64,000 bases of DNA from Ignelater luminosus (GCA_011009095.1 VTPC01090603.1:33989-97988), one strand, 5' to 3'; shown: positions 11,630-25,447, numbered from the stretch's first letter. The notes: generated by a model not told the origin, from the letters alone. A program made the numbers and translations.

Positions 11630-14600
11630 AGCCACAAGACTCTCAATTCATTGCGTATCTAGATCTGTCCTTCTGATTTTAATTTTTTAGATTTTCGGCA
11701 TTGGTATTTCAAAAGACAGAACCATCTACAAGAATTTTATTGTTCCAGGATATCAAATGAAGACTATAATTTAAAAATCATTTAATTCCAAGTTACAATT
11801 ATGTTAATAGTGAGGAGAGTTTGAATTGTTTATGCATGACTTCTTTTGATATTTGACTTGTTAAAACGATTTCTTATTTAAAATTAAAATCCGGAAACTT
11901 CTAAATTTCATTTAACAATTATTCTACGTTAAGGCTTGAGTTTTGCACTCCTTGGTACTTACGTTATTCAGCACCACAGAGGTGCAGCATAATCTTTACA
12001 TTGGAGAAAAGACGGATTAGAACAGATATGGTATGATCAATTGAGAAGAAACAAAATAGTAAACTAGAAAGAAAAAGAGAAGGAGAAAGAAGAGGACAAG
12101 AAAATAGGTAAATAAATGAGAAGAGATAGAGTGAGCCATAAAAAAACAATAAAAATAGTAAAAGTGAGAACAGAAAACGCAAGAAACAAAATGGAAAATT
12201 AGAGAAAAAATACAAAATTTTGTTAAGGTTCTGTTAGAAATTTTAAGATTTTTCTGTTGGTTTCAGAATTTTCAACTGTTTATCTGTGGAGGTATAAAAA
12301 GAAGGGGAGGAGGCACTAACTTTATTTTTGGTGTTTTAGAAATGACAAGTAGTATTGAGATTAAATTTCTCACACAATTGTTGCTTCAAAATTTGAAAAC
12401 AGAAAGAAAACAACTTCTGAACTGGAAAGATTTCAGTTTGAACAAAATCAATGGTTTTTACTCGCAGCTACAATTTGTAGCTCGTGTGTAAATGATTTCT
12501 TTTACAAAGCGTTCTCATTCATGCGTACGATCTGCAAGATTACCCGATTTTAAGTAAAGTAGGGTTATCAGGATTCTAAGATATTAGAAACTTGTTAAAG
12601 GCACGTAAATTGATAAATCATGTAATTAAATTACGAAATAGAATTAAATGTGCATATTTATTTCAAAATTAAACAAACGTTGAAGTAACATCTGTACATA
12701 GTACCACGTTCATGCATACAAATAAAATTTATGATATTTATCTTTGCGGTAATCACAGAATCTTAAAAGGAATCATAAAATACGGCAACGCCCACACTGA
12801 ATTATTTTATTGACCACCAGAACCATTAATTTTCAACTTCAGGCCAACAGTTATTAAGACAAATTAGTAGGAGAGCTGTTTTATCTAAACTTCAGTGTTT
12901 GTACATTGATAAATACAAAGTGGGTAACACAGAAAGAAATAGTAAACAACCAAAAAGAAGAAATAATTAATCTTGGAAAAACCTGTAGCCGTAGTTGCAA
13001 TGAAATTCCTAAAGTTATTAGTACACTTATTTTATTGTTCTTAATTACTTATGGTAAAAGGAATAAGGGATGAATGACACCACAGGATACTTAAATAACA
13101 ACAAAAACGTTTTAGGTTTTAAGTGCTCCCCGCACATTTTTAACTGATAGTGTCAAGAGTGACATTAAAATTTGTGTGGTGAATTTTTACAGGGATAACA
13201 CAAATGGAATTTAAATTCAGCCTCTTAAATTATTCTTATACGATATTTTCACTTCTCCAATATTAAGATATTTCAATTTCAGAGTTCAAAATAAATCAGT
13301 TTTCTACAAACTGCTAAAAGAGCTCTAGAACTGCACTTAATAGAAGTATTAAAAATAATTGCAAATACTACAAATTTTATTAAAATAATTAATTATCTTA
13401 ATCAAGTCTGTCAGTATAATACTTCCTAACGTAATTATCTGTATTGGTCAGTATTTTTCAAACTTATCTCTAAAAACTCTAGTTTGTTCTGTTCCCACTT
13501 AAATTTCTTAATTAAAACTTTTCTCAATAATCTCTTCTTTCCTTGTTGGTTTTCGTACGTAATACGTAGGTGTATTATTGATTACATGTAGAAAGACTAA
13601 CGATATCTTTAAAAACGTTAGTGGTTATACCCACACTTATTTACATTTTGCTTTTGTAAAAATATTGCAGGATTCCATTTTTAAATTTATGAGAAGAACA
13701 ATAGTAGCTCGTCCCGCATACTTATTTCACGTATGTCCCGGGGCTCTCTTTTGATAAATAAAACCCCGGAGTTCAGTTAGACTTGATGTTTTATTAATAA
13801 AATTACAACCGTCCATCTGACGAAACAGCGAGACCATTAATTTGCTGAAATTACGCAATTTCTTTTAATTGCATATGGAAAACAGATGAAAACGAAAGTA
13901 AATTAGAATTATCACACGCGTAACACCTGAAAAGTAAGTTGTTACAAGCTTATTAAATTTATATACGAAAAAAACGCTTTCTACCGTTGTTTTGGATGTA
14001 AACTCACCAGCACAATAATTGCGATTTTGCAGAGTAACGAGATCCTAGGTCATGTTTATTTTATTTGTAAATTCTAGATATTCTGTTTGCTTTCAGCTTT
14101 GTACACAAAGATTTGAAATATTTAATTTCGGATCGTAATATGAAAGCAATCTAAAATAGGTAACTAATAACTAAATCTTGTTTTAATATTTATATATCTG
14201 GACAGGGTATAAAATCTGATTTGAGATACATAGTGAAGGTTATTTCCCTAGAGAATAAAGTAGATTTTCATTTGTTAAAAACAAATTTGATTCCTTGGAG
14301 TTTATTTCTTTGTTACACCAAATTCATTTTATGTAACTTTTAATTCCGTAAATCATTTCTACATTAGTTGAACGAAAATCCATAAATACATTTCCTAATT
14401 TAAAGTTTATCAGCATAATTACCTGCAATATATTCGTGCGATGAAATATAAAACTTGTTTGTTCAAGTTGGGAATATCGAACATGTCTAAACAAACTCAT
14501 CCTTTGGGTAGATCCCATTCTATGAAATCGAAGGTTAGTAGGCATGGAAATCTTTCTGTTTAATGTTCCTTGTTCTTTTAGCCAATCGGATTTTGGCGTA

Positions 14601-16400
14601 CTGGCGGTTGTCAAGGAAACAAGATATGCTAAATCTGTCTTCATACACGATCTTGAATCGGTTATGCCCGTAGTTATGGTCAGAACTCAGAACTTATGAT
14701 CGACGAATGCTCAGCTCACAAGCTAATATCGAGTCGCCTATTGATTTTTGCTGTGAATCATAAAAAATGAGATGTTTTATTATTCTTTAACAGATGGTTA
14801 GATACCAACAATAACAGTGGATCATTTGCAGAACCTGATCAAGCCATTGAACGCCTGGCTGATACCAATTTGGTGCATATGCTATAATGTGTATGTAAAA
14901 TAATTAGACTTTAGCCTAATTCGTCTATTGGACAATATGACCCCGATCGTTTGCTTATGGTGCAGCGTTTAGTAATTTATTTCTGACATTCTCTGGTGCC
15001 TGAATTGGAGAAACCGGCAAACTTCTCGTCTTCTTTTCCCATTTAACAAAAGGTGTACTCTCTACCTATCTAGGCTACAGTAGCGTAACTAAATGCTACT
15101 AAATTGCGGTTCCTCGCAAAATAATATTATGAATCCCCGACGAGAAATGTTTCATAAATACTTGCGATCGAGGTTAGTGCGATTCTGCAATGTTGTTATC
15201 AAAACCCATTAGTGAGACAAGACTCAATCCGGTTGGTGATAAATTGCAATTCAAACTGGACCGTCCCGACCTCGAGGATATCCTCGATTCGATCTCTCTA
15301 GCTGATCGTTAGTCAAAACTAACATTATTAATAAATCCTGCTCTGCTCAACTAAAACTTTTCAGTCACCTCCAACATTGCAGGTTTTAAATTTTCATGAT
15401 AACATCATCTTTGTCCATGCTACTGGAGTTGTAATGGGGCTGGCTCCTCCATCTAGAAAGTCTCCGGTTTTTATCTCTTTGCTTTTTGTCAGTCTTGCTT
15501 TTCTACACCATCCGATATTTGTTGACAAGAAGTCGATTTCATCGATTCTGGCAAAAACCATCACCACAGCCAGAAAGCCATTTAAGACGCGCTCCAGGAC
15601 TGAAGATTTTATTTGCGAAGTCCTTGTGATGATTTTCTCCGGGATGCTTAGCTACGAATAATCCTAAAGCATTCCTTCGAGAAGCAGAAGTCAATAATGA
15701 AAATGATTTGATTGATCCTGATTGATCAGTGTCGACCTGTTATGATTTTTAAACAAACAATAAATTAGAGAAGAGGTCGTTCACTAATTTTGCAGGCTGA
15801 AGTTGGATACCTGTGGTTATTCGTGTTATGCGTCTCCTGAATCGCTACGTTCTCGAACATCATGAGGGTCGCCGGAGTGTTAGTTACGTCAGTGCCAGGC
15901 TAGGGTAAACTCAACCTAAGTGTTACATTAATATTGTTCTATCTTGATTATTATTAAAATAAATATAACAAACCCTATATACTCCAAAACGGAGGAAACA
16001 TAGGGAATTTAGATATATCAAAACTGCCGTTATAACTCGAAAACAATTGAACAAAACAAAAATCAAGAGTGGTTACTTTATTTTAGACATCAAATCACAC
16101 AAAAAATTCCTTAACACCTTGTTTTCCAGTTTTTCAAATGTCGCAGATATTTCAATTCTGTTTGTATCGGGTTTTTTCTAGCTCTTCTAGTTTCTGAGAT
16201 ACTCTGCATTTACCTCCAATCTCGAGGTAACAGTTTTATTGCTATTATGAATACTGTCAACTTCTGATAAAAGTAGGTAATGAAATTAGTAAATCTTTGT
16301 TTTATTTGTTTAAAGTGAAATATAGAAATAATTTACAAGAAACTTTAAGTAGACTCTCAGAATTCATAAAACATTCTTATTTTTGATATATTACGAATGC
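11630..16400. other. Unassigned AT-rich DNA
   Basis: No gene is supported. The frame at 11964-12215 (minus) is a Phe/Leu-rich translation of A/G-rich simple sequence. DNA from about 14700 to 15900 is less AT-rich and carries a 94-codon plus-strand frame (15377-15661) that I cannot assign; it may be eroded transposon sequence. A short GC-rich inverted motif (CCCGGGGC...CCCCGG) lies at 13735-13770. Confidence 0.45.
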
Positions 16401-16410
16401 TTGTTAGTAG

Positions 16411-16530
16411 TAAGTCAGTAAAAGGTGGTATCAGGTAGGTTCAGATTCACCCAACTTTATTGTAACCAACGCGTGAACCGCGCCTGTTTTTCTTGGTATA
16501 CGTTCTATCATACTTGTAATTGTTTTTAAA
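16411..16530 (+). repeat. Dispersed repeat, copy B
   Basis: This is the second copy of the repeat at 11513-11628, about 4.9 kb downstream and in the same orientation. The identical 19-base core is at 16453-16471. Here the segment before the core reads GGTTCAGATTCACCC, loosely like a tRNA-type B box. That hints at a SINE but is too weak to call. Confidence 0.55.
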
Positions 16531-18500
16531 ATGCATTTGCTTTATTAAGTTAACCAGAATGTCGAGATTACTTGGATCATAATCTTTAAAATTTAAAAGT
16601 CGAGATTTTTAGATTTTTGAAATTTGGCAAATTTTTGTCGAACCGTTTCCGAGTCAGGGGAAGCAAACACAAAAGAGTGAATTAAAAAAACAATTGTTGG
16701 ATGAAAACTCATGAAAAAATGGTGATATTCTACTGTAAATTTGCGTTGTGAATTACCTTGAAGGTAGCCTCACATATGCAGAAATATCAGAAGATACTTT
16801 TGCAATTAATTAAGTTTATCGTTTTTTTTCTATATACACGATGAATGGTAATAATGTTTCATAAAATATTTTCATAAAAAGATAATCCTGTTAATTCCAA
16901 ATTAAAAAGTTTAAACATTTTTTTTTAAATTTTGACAAGGATTAATATATAAAAGGTTTTGCCAATTCGTATTAATTAAAATGTAGAATAATGTTAGAAA
17001 CGTATAAGAGGTTTAGAGAGAGTCAACCGGTTTCTCTAATTATATCATATCATTTAAAATGCTCAGCAAAATTCTTTTTCAACTTTGATATATGAAATTT
17101 GTAAGGAATGCACCTGCATTTTATTACTATACCACACACGTCTATTTATACGTCACGTTATTTTTTTATACCCAGGATAAGAAACACACTGATTTGAAAT
17201 TTAGATTCTTTTTAACCTGTTTCGTAAAAAAAAGTTGGGTTTTAGATTCTAATTGCAAAATTTAAAAAAAAACTAGAAAAGAGAAAACGAGAAATAAATC
17301 ACTTACATAATAATTACTTTTGGTAAGAAATTCCTATCGAGATACTATACATTTCAAAACCATCTCAGAATATATTCTTATAATTCGATTCTCTATGAGA
17401 AAGGTCATCAACGTTACTTATCATCAAAATTAAACTTCCTCAATCTTTTGATAAGTAGTAAAGTCGATATTTAAAAGATGAACTCTTAAACAAAAGCAGA
17501 ATTGTAACAGAAAATCCTTACAAGTTGAACGTGAAACATATTAGTATATAACTTCTATTATATTTTCTTGTACTATTGAGTCTTTTATAAATAATCTAAT
17601 TCAAACTCTTGATTAAGTTTTACTGGTGTACGATATTCATTGCAGCCAATCGAAAGAAAAACGTCTCGTCGAACTGTGGAACATTATTAATGCAATTTTC
17701 ATTACATTTCCATTCGTATATTCCTCTTCGATTTCAACATCGGGCGCAACTACAGAATCTACCTTTCAATCCTCAAAAGAGTCGTTAGTTTGTATTTTTC
17801 CCTATCGGCATGTTTTGTAAACTTGCTTCACACTGATTTTTCTCCAGTTTGTATTCTTTCAACGAGGAAGGGAAAGAATTTGTTTCGTTTACAACTGTGA
17901 TAAACGTCTTTGATTCTAACAAATGGTTTTTTAGTTAAACCTTGAAAATAGTAAATGCTAGATAAACATCTGTACCTACTAGTCTTTAGGCTTAATAGTA
18001 TCAAATCTAAAAACAATAGATAGTAGCGGTAGGTTACCATTGCGGAAAACCTTGCTAAGCATTATACTCACTAATAATTGTCGTCTTGATAGAAAATTAT
18101 TTGTCATTTAACAGATTTTGATAAATAAAACAAAAAAATCAAAAAATTGCGACGACATGCTTGTAATGAAGAGAAGGTTTATGTTCTTTTCAGTTTGATG
18201 AAAACTGTTGTTGCAAATTATCATTAAAAAAAGGAATTGGTCAGAAAACTTTTTTGAGTAAGACTAAAGCTTATTAAACCACAATTATGTTGATCTTAAC
18301 TGTCGTAGAACATAAGAATCTATTTCTGGCTCGTTGTGTCGGCTAGTCTACCCACTGTTAGTGGATGTACTAACGTTCTATTACCAAAATCAAAAGTTGC
18401 GCTAGTTGCTGAATCGATTTCATCATCACTCCGTCAACCAAAATACTATATTGACGTTCAGATCAAATTTCAGGAAAGAATGCGAAAAAGAAGACCAAAT
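16531..18500. other. Unassigned AT-rich DNA
   Basis: No exon or element could be supported. The short frames at 17626-17820 and 17828-18040 show no motif and no paired splice sites that I would trust. Confidence 0.45.
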
Positions 18501-18504
18501 GACT

Positions 18505-18660
18505 AATGGATTAATTCATCAGGACAACGCCCTAGTGTACATGGCATATTAGTGTTGGATAACCAAGCATTACTCCCTAGGTTTGGCACTTCGTGACATT
18601 TTTATCCTTCAAAATCAAAAGTGTGCTAAAGGGCACCTAATTTGAGCATGTGGGAATCAA
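18505..18660 (+). pseudogene. Mariner-type transposase remnant
   Basis: In one plus-strand frame beginning at 18511 the translation contains LIHQDNALVYMAY, a stop, and then LGLALRDIFILQNQKCAKGH. These match the catalytic-core pattern of mariner transposases: the second aspartate in an HHDNAPAH-like motif, and the third in a DLAPCDFFLFPKLK-like motif followed by KGH. Only 23 residues separate the two aspartates instead of 34, so the segment between them has an internal deletion. At least one in-frame stop confirms it is dead. DNA just upstream (18480-18505, RMRKRRPN in another frame) fits the preceding part of the protein after a frameshift. No terminal repeats were found. Confidence 0.55.
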
Positions 18661-21300
18661 ATCAAAAACTACACAGTTATTAAAAAGCCTAATATAACTG
18701 GACTTCTAATATCGTTTTGAATAGTGGAAAAACCGAAATAGCGACGCATGGGCAAGAAAGGGCAGGGAATAAAAATAAAAGCATACAAATATTTTCTCGG
18801 TCACAAATCTAGTGGAGAGCTGCCAAGATCTACAAAAACTTGCAGGTTTCTAAAAATCAAAGTGTCTGATATTGCAAAAACTCAAACTCTTCAAAAACCC
18901 TAAGACTAATAAAGAACTGGAAACTTACCCGTAAACTTAGGAAAATGTGAAGGTCTACAAGAACGTAAAAACTTGCATATAAAGAGAGCCTGTGTAATGA
19001 AGTGGTTGCTTTTGTGCTCGGCAGCAGCGGTGAAGATAGCAGGACTGGAGACCAGTTACACAACAAAACCAGTTATTGACCATAATTTGACTTTGATTCT
19101 GACTAGAGAAATTGATGTTGTGAATTGATTTAAAAACTAGGGCGTGTTCAGAAACTTTCCAAAAACCTTAGTGGCTGCGTCCCGTGAATTAAAACCAAAA
19201 CGTGTTGTAGGCTTTAAGTAATTTTTATTGCCTGTGTGTCAGATTCCAAACTGTCTGACTGTCTCACTGTCAAACTGTGGGAAACCTTCGAGACTAACAA
19301 TCAGCAAAAAGACTTTTTGGTATCACCAGCTGTATTAACGTTTTTAATTGCAAAACGTGACGATGCTGACTGAGTTTGATCATCTTGATGATCTAAAACT
19401 AAAATTTGATTTTCTTTTTGACTGATTCACTTGGAGATCCTACATCTGAAATTTCAACTAACGGCTTGTAATTTAGTTACAGGTACAAAAAGAGAAACAT
19501 TTAACCACTAAAAACCAAGTCAAATTCATCTTTGAAATATGAAAAATAACCCAACTAGAAGTTAGACAAACCAAATTCTCGAGCTAAAATGTAGTTATGC
19601 TTATGAATGAGCAAAGAGATTATAACACATCGCTTTGTATTAAAAGCATCGTTACTCATTAAATATGACCTTTAATCCCAACAAAACATCATTTATAAAA
19701 TGAATGCATGCGTTAATGTGATGAGAATCCATTAATTATAAAAAATGTTATTACGCGACATCGAAAATGAGATTGACATTATGCGGCCTTACAATTTCGT
19801 AACATGTCTGCATACTTTTTTTTCAGCAAGATATTTCAGAAGATAACAACAATAGTACCGCACCTGTGCCTACAGAATTTTAAATTTATTAAAGCCTACA
19901 ACACATTGCATTCATGTAAATTTTCTGTATTACAGAAATTTACAAAATGTCATCGTTTTTCTTTCTGTGTGGAAGTTATTTCATTCGGGCATACATTGCT
20001 ATTTGCGCTAGCAATACTGCACCGCGTTTCTTTTAGATTTTGAAACGAATACAATGTGCAACTATTCGATACATAATTCACTTCGCGTGCAAAGGTGAAG
20101 TTAGCGTTGGAATTACAAAGAAAGTCTGTATTATTTGAGTTTTCTTTTTTCCTTTTTCTTTTCCCCAGTTTCTTATTACTGAACAAATAAAAAGAACGTG
20201 GGAATTTAATAATTTATAAGAATAAATAAAACAAATGGGTTAGTAAATTAAACGAACATCACATCATAATGTAGTAGAACTGAATGTTTTAATTAGAAAT
20301 ATTTGAATTTTATTATAATTGCTCCTCATTTGAATTCAGATGTTTCTGTTTACTCTTTCCAACGAATTAATTTGTAATAAAATCAATTCTATTTTCATTT
20401 GAATCTTCCACTGATTATAAATTCTACCAGTTTAACGTTCAATTAGAATAAAAAATGACAAATTGATATCATCACTGATCAGTTTGCTCGATTTAACGTG
20501 TGATATACAGAGCGATCAAGAATTCAAAGCCATGTGGCTATTATGTCGTCCACGATCTTTTTTCTTACATGAGGGTTGGCTATGGAAATTTAACATTTTG
20601 ATTCAACACACAATTTTGCCAGTGTTCGGATTAATTTAATTTAATTTTTTGGTTAGAACTGCAAGCATTGTTGTGATTGACAGTTATATAAAACAGATAC
20701 CTCTGGCAATATAGCTTATTTCTTGCATAGAAATAGCACAGCTAGAAAAATCACCTGGAAGAATTTCAGATACGCAAACGTTTCTCAAAGGAATCAAGGC
20801 CGATCCAGATCGGATAATATGCTTCTGCAGATGAATCTTTCTTTGTGTCAGGGATAACATGCAGTGTTGTGATAAAAAAAACAGTTGAACTGAATGTAAG
20901 ATAGCAGTGTGAAATGCTTTGTACCACAATTCCCAAACAGTGCTTCCGTTTGCCAACATCCACAATCTGGATACTCTCTTGGCATGTTATATTGACCGCC
21001 CTGACGAACAGAATTGAGTTTTACAACTAGAAATTATCAGAACGCCCTCAGACGATTAAAGATAGGATTGGTATCTAAAACAGTACTTATTAAATGCAAT
21101 GTCCAAAGTTGGTAGCTACTGTGATGTCAAGATAGTTTGGGGGAAGTTGCTCCTTCTACCTGATAACCAGCAGAGTCCGACTGATCCGCGGGACTAGAAA
21201 TCTAGGGAATCCAAGGTAAAATTAGTCTATGGAGCCAAGTAGACCCGACTCTGGTAACCAGATATTTTTCAAAAACATTCGCCAGAGCAATTTGGCCTAC
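18661..21300. other. Unassigned AT-rich DNA
   Basis: There is nothing coding that I can support. The overlapping frames at 20684-20965 (minus) and 19804-20186 (both strands) lack motifs, and their composition is that of the surrounding DNA. Confidence 0.45.
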
Positions 21301-21309
21301 AACCAAAAC

Positions 21310-23665
21310 TGTAGCAAAACTATATCAAAAGTCTTTATGGGCATGACGCTTGAAACTAGCCATTTCTTCGATACAGTAGTTTGAAATGTCATTTTGTTAT
21401 TTTAGACAGATATTCCATAGCTCGGTAACAGATTGTCGAATTGAAATGAAATTCTTATGAGTTTTGGCCTTTAGCAAAACTAGCCGAAANNNNNNNNNNN
21501 NNNNNNNNNNNNNNNNNNNNNNNNNNNNNNNNNNNNNNNNNNNNNNNNNNNNNNNNNNNNNNNNNNNNNNNNNNNNNNNNNNNNNNNNNNNNNNNNNNNN
21601 NNNNNNNNNNNNNNNNNNNNNNNNNNNNNNNNNNNNNNNNNNNNNNNNNNNNNNNNNNNNNNNNNNNNNNNNNNNNNNNNNNNNNNNNNNNNNNNNNNNN
21701 NNNNNNNNNNNNNNNNNNNNNNNNNNNNNNNNNNNNNNNNNNNNNNNNNNNNNNNNNNNNNNNNNNNNNNNNNNNNNNNNNNNNNNNNNNNNNNNNNNNN
21801 NNNNNNNNNNNNNNNNNNNNNNNNNNNNNNNNNNNNNNNNNNNNNNNNNNNNNNNNNNNNNNNNNNNNNNNNNNNNNNNNNNNNNNNNNAAGTTTCAAAC
21901 GACTTTGGACACCGCCTATCATCTTTTGTTCTTTTTCTACCAGATATACCAAGTTGTAGTATGGAGATGAAACTTTGGCTATTCGAAGTCGTAGAACCCT
22001 GCATGACACTTATGGGTATAGGATCTTAGTGAAATTGGTTGAAGTTATAGCAAAACTGCATCAAAAGCCTCCGTGGACAGGAAGCTTCAAAATAGCTAGT
22101 TTTTTCGCTACAGCTGTTTGAGATGTCTTTTATCTTTTAGACATATCCCACGGCTTGGAAAGTGGTTGTGGTATCGCGATACAACATTGGTTGTTGGTAG
22201 TGGCATTCAAACGAATTGGATATCACGGATCATCTTTTGTTGTTTCAAAAACGAGTTGTAGTATTGATATGGGACTTTGGTTATCAGTAATCGCGGGATC
22301 TTGCAAATGATTACTTTTTAGTCATGGGCGTTATTTTTTTTATTTTTTAGACAGTAACTTGAGAACAGGTTACCGTATCAAGATGGAACCTTGGTAGCTG
22401 GTAGTGATAAGGGAGTGGCTTTCAAACGATCTAACGATTTAAGTCCCACCAATCGTCTTTCTTTTTTGACACCCTATAACTTAGTAACGGGTTGTCGTAG
22501 CGAGATGGGACTTTGATTATTAATAGTTGCAAGGGTGTGACATTCAGATGGTTCAGACATCATCAACCATCTTTTGTTTTTCTTTATCGATTATCTTACA
22601 TCTCAGTAACAGTAGTCGTACCGAGATGGTGGCTTTGGTTATTAATGGCAGTTGCAGGGGAGTGACTTTCAAATGATTTTGACATCATCAATTGTGTTTA
22701 TTGCTTTTTCTTTGTCGGATTGCCGGATTGTTGCAGAGGAGTGACTCTGAAATGATTCGTCTTTTGTTTTTCTTTTACCTGGTATGTTATATCTCAGAAG
22801 CGGAGTGTCGTATTGAGGTGGAATTTGGATCATGGATAGTTGCGGGGGAGTAACTTTCAAGCAATTCGGAAATCATCAAACGTCACTTGTTTTTATAAGT
22901 CGCTCTGAACGATCGGGTTTCAACCCGATTATAACCTAAGCGTTCGTTTATTCGACACGGTTCGCTATCCAGCATTCGGGAAACTACAGAACTGTAACCG
23001 CGGTGCTTACCCGGTCAGTTTAAAGTAACGCTGGTCGACGAGTAGGGTTGAATGGGTTAGTAGTAAATTATGACGTTTGTGAGGTTAGAAAGTTTGAGAT
23101 TCAAAAACATCAAGCAATTTTTGCGCGTAATTGTAGCTATTGCTGCTAGTTTCCTTTCCTCTGGCGGCTCTAAAGATGACGGAGAGAATATTACGGTTGC
23201 TGCTCATCAATTTAAACAATGAGAAAACAAAAATTGTTCGGAAAATGTGGCCATCACCTGATTAAACCAACCTGCTGACGCCAGATGCTTGGCCTGGGTA
23301 TATTACAAGGTTGAATTTCCAAAAACGCCTTATATGCTAGGAACAGGTTGTAGTAACGAGATGGGATTTTGAATCTTGATAATCGCATGGGAGTGACTTT
23401 CAAACGATTCGAAGATTGCCAATCGCCATTTGTTTTTTGTTACTGGAAATCCTATATCTTAAGAACGGTTTGTTGCATCAAGATGGGGGTTTGATTATTG
23501 ATAGTCACAGAAAAGTAACTTTCATACTATTTGAACACCGGCAATTACCTTTTGCTTTTTTGCCGGATATCCCATATCTCAGCAACTAGTTGTAGTATCA
23601 AGAGGAAACTTTGAATATTGATATCTGTAGGTTTCAAACAAACACCACGGATCGTCTATTGTTTT
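21310..23665 (+). repeat. Degenerate tandem array, about 120-bp unit
   Basis: Related blocks recur with a spacing of about 115-123 bp. Each carries a CTTTGGTTATTAATAGTTGC-like segment, a GGGAGTGACTTTCAAACGAT-like segment, a CATCAACCATCTTTTGTTTTTC-like segment and a TATATCTCAGTAACAG-like segment. The first segment is visible near 22274, 22389, 22512, 22632, 22823, 23366, 23489 and 23609. A longer block at about 21310-21400 is repeated at about 22044-22130, which suggests a higher-order unit. Copies are strongly diverged. A unique insertion occupies about 22890-23290. The N gap lies inside the array. Confidence 0.7.
21490..21889. other. Assembly gap (400 N)
   Basis: Exactly 400 unknown bases lie within the tandem array. 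The round length suggests an estimated or arbitrary size. Open frames that run across it consist mainly of unknown residues and mean nothing. Confidence 0.99.
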
Positions 23666-23669
23666 TTTT

Positions 23670-24473
23670 TGAATCTATATCTCCAAAAAATACGAAAAAG
23701 CGGTTAAAAGAAAGGACATAACACGGATGGTATGCTGAGAATGAATTATTTGGGTGTTTACATATAACAATATCATACATATCTGACATAATTAGAACAG
23801 AATAGCTAAAGCAAATGGATTCTTAAATATTATACGTAAAGCTCATGCGCATTTTAGTTATTCTACCCTAGGCTAATTTCAAGCACAATAATACAATTCT
23901 GTTCTAAAATCAAATTAACCACAGCATTAATTATAAATTCTGTAACAAATATTTTTAAGGTATTGCTTTATAAATAAATAAAACAGAAAATTCCCAATTA
24001 AATAACTGACAAGGATATTTTAATAACAGCTAAGAAGTCAATCAATTTTTAATATGTTATACAACTGTCTAAATCAATAATTCTAATGTTAATAGCAAGG
24101 TTTTATGGGCAATCAAATTAATTCGAGATGAATTATTAGGCAAGTATAATTTAGTAGCTTTATTTTTTATCTCGCCCAACTAATGTCTTCAGTGTAGTCT
24201 AGATAATAATTTATAATTTGTCAAGTTAAACAGAGTTTAATTAGGTCAATTTATCACAGAATGTGAACAAATGAGAATACGAACAGCAACAAAATTAAGA
24301 ATGATTTCATTATTCCTCCGATATAAAAGGAAACTTTATACCCATTAATTATTTATTTACATGTTTATTGATTAAATGCCTTTTTAATTTTAAATTGGAA
24401 CAGAATTTTTTCTGAAAAAAATTTCATTATTTGTAAGTTTCTAAAACAAAATTATTTCCGTAAAAAAACTTAC
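23670..24473. other. AT-rich DNA 3' of the host exon, probably intron
   Basis: Lying directly downstream of the splice donor of the minus-strand exon, this should be intron of that gene. No further exon is evident. Confidence 0.45.
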
Positions 24474-25443
24474 CGTTTTGTTGTTTATTCCCCTGAGAGT
24501 TACTGGAAAACCCTGCTAATTTCTTCCATCCTTTTCGATTCCAAAAGCTTTTAACGGAAGCACTGTTATCGGTGCTTGCAGTTCTTCCTCCCGCATTAAC
24601 ACATTTAGTTCTATCGGGGCCTCTCCGAAGACTTCCGGCTGCACTTCGATAACTAGCACCACTAGAACTACCACTAAAACCACTGTCCAAATCAACTAAA
24701 GGTACAGGAGATAAAAGCTCGTCGGTAGGTCCCACATTTAATAAATCGGCAAGCTGATCGTCGGTTTCCCTATCCGTATCGTCACTACCTTCTCGCGAAT
24801 TCGGCATTAACATAGCCTCCACCGAAAGATTTAATTCGCCTAAAACGCGACGATGTCCCGATTGCACCCTACGCACTTCTTCCTCGACAAGGCTTTGGTT
24901 AAGAGAGATAATAGATTGCTGGTGTTGTTGTGCAGCCGCGTGCATTCTAGCTCTAGTTACTTCGCTGATTTCCTCGTAAATGTTTTCTTCTGTACCGTAC
25001 CGCGTTAAGTACGTATGCTTAGATCTGTAAGAACCCTCCCTGTAAGAGGCATCTCTTGTAGAGCCGCCTGGATACCTGCTAGGCACATTCGTATGTTTCT
25101 TTGGGGGTCCTGGTTCGTAATAAGCATACGAGTAGTCATTAGGTATTTCCCAAGTGGGCTCGTGGGGTTGTCGTGCAGTCGAGGGTCCCGGTACACTTAG
25201 TAAATGATCCTCAGACATCCTGGACTCAGCAGGATGAGAGGGTGGATATTTAGGGGGTGGAGGGAAATAAATAAATGGGTGATGCACGTGTGAAGGTGTC
25301 TGAGGCGTACAACGTCTGGTAAATATGCCAGGTGATTGAGCTGATGTATCCGGAGGCGGCCCTCTTGTTCTTCGATTCGCCGACTGCTGCAGATGTTCCA
25401 TCATACATTTTGGTGAAGGTTGGTGGCGTAAATCGTGCCACAT
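24474..25443 (-). CDS. First coding exon of an unrecognised host gene (disordered, Pro/Ser-rich)
   Basis: The minus-strand frame encodes 323 residues plus one base. The exon is bounded upstream by TTTCAG at 25448-25453; four bases later (G plus an in-frame TAA) comes the ATG at 25443, so this ATG is very probably the true start and the 5' UTR lies in another exon. It ends AACG followed by GTAAGT (24473-24468), a strong donor, so the open frame beyond it (15 more residues to a stop) is intron read-through. The protein is rich in Pro, Ser, His and Gln. It has PPPPKYPP (about 61-68, containing PPxY), an IYEEIS motif at 155-160 resembling an SH2-binding YEEI, a Glu/Arg/Leu-rich, probably helical part at about 180-215, an acidic stretch (217-230), a Ser/Gly-rich part (252-272) and a basic aromatic motif SFWNRKGWKKLAGFSS (299-314). 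No signal peptide or membrane segment is seen. It looks like an intracellular scaffold or adaptor; I do not recognise the family. Confidence 0.85.
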
Positions 25444-25447
25444 TTAC

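Noticed and set aside
11964..12215. 83-codon Phe/Leu-rich minus-strand frame resembling a membrane protein
   Set aside because: It is a translation of A/G-rich simple sequence; the same happens at 34899-35191.
21455..22009. Long open frames of 168-184 codons on both strands
   Set aside because: They run through the 400-N gap and consist mostly of unknown residues.
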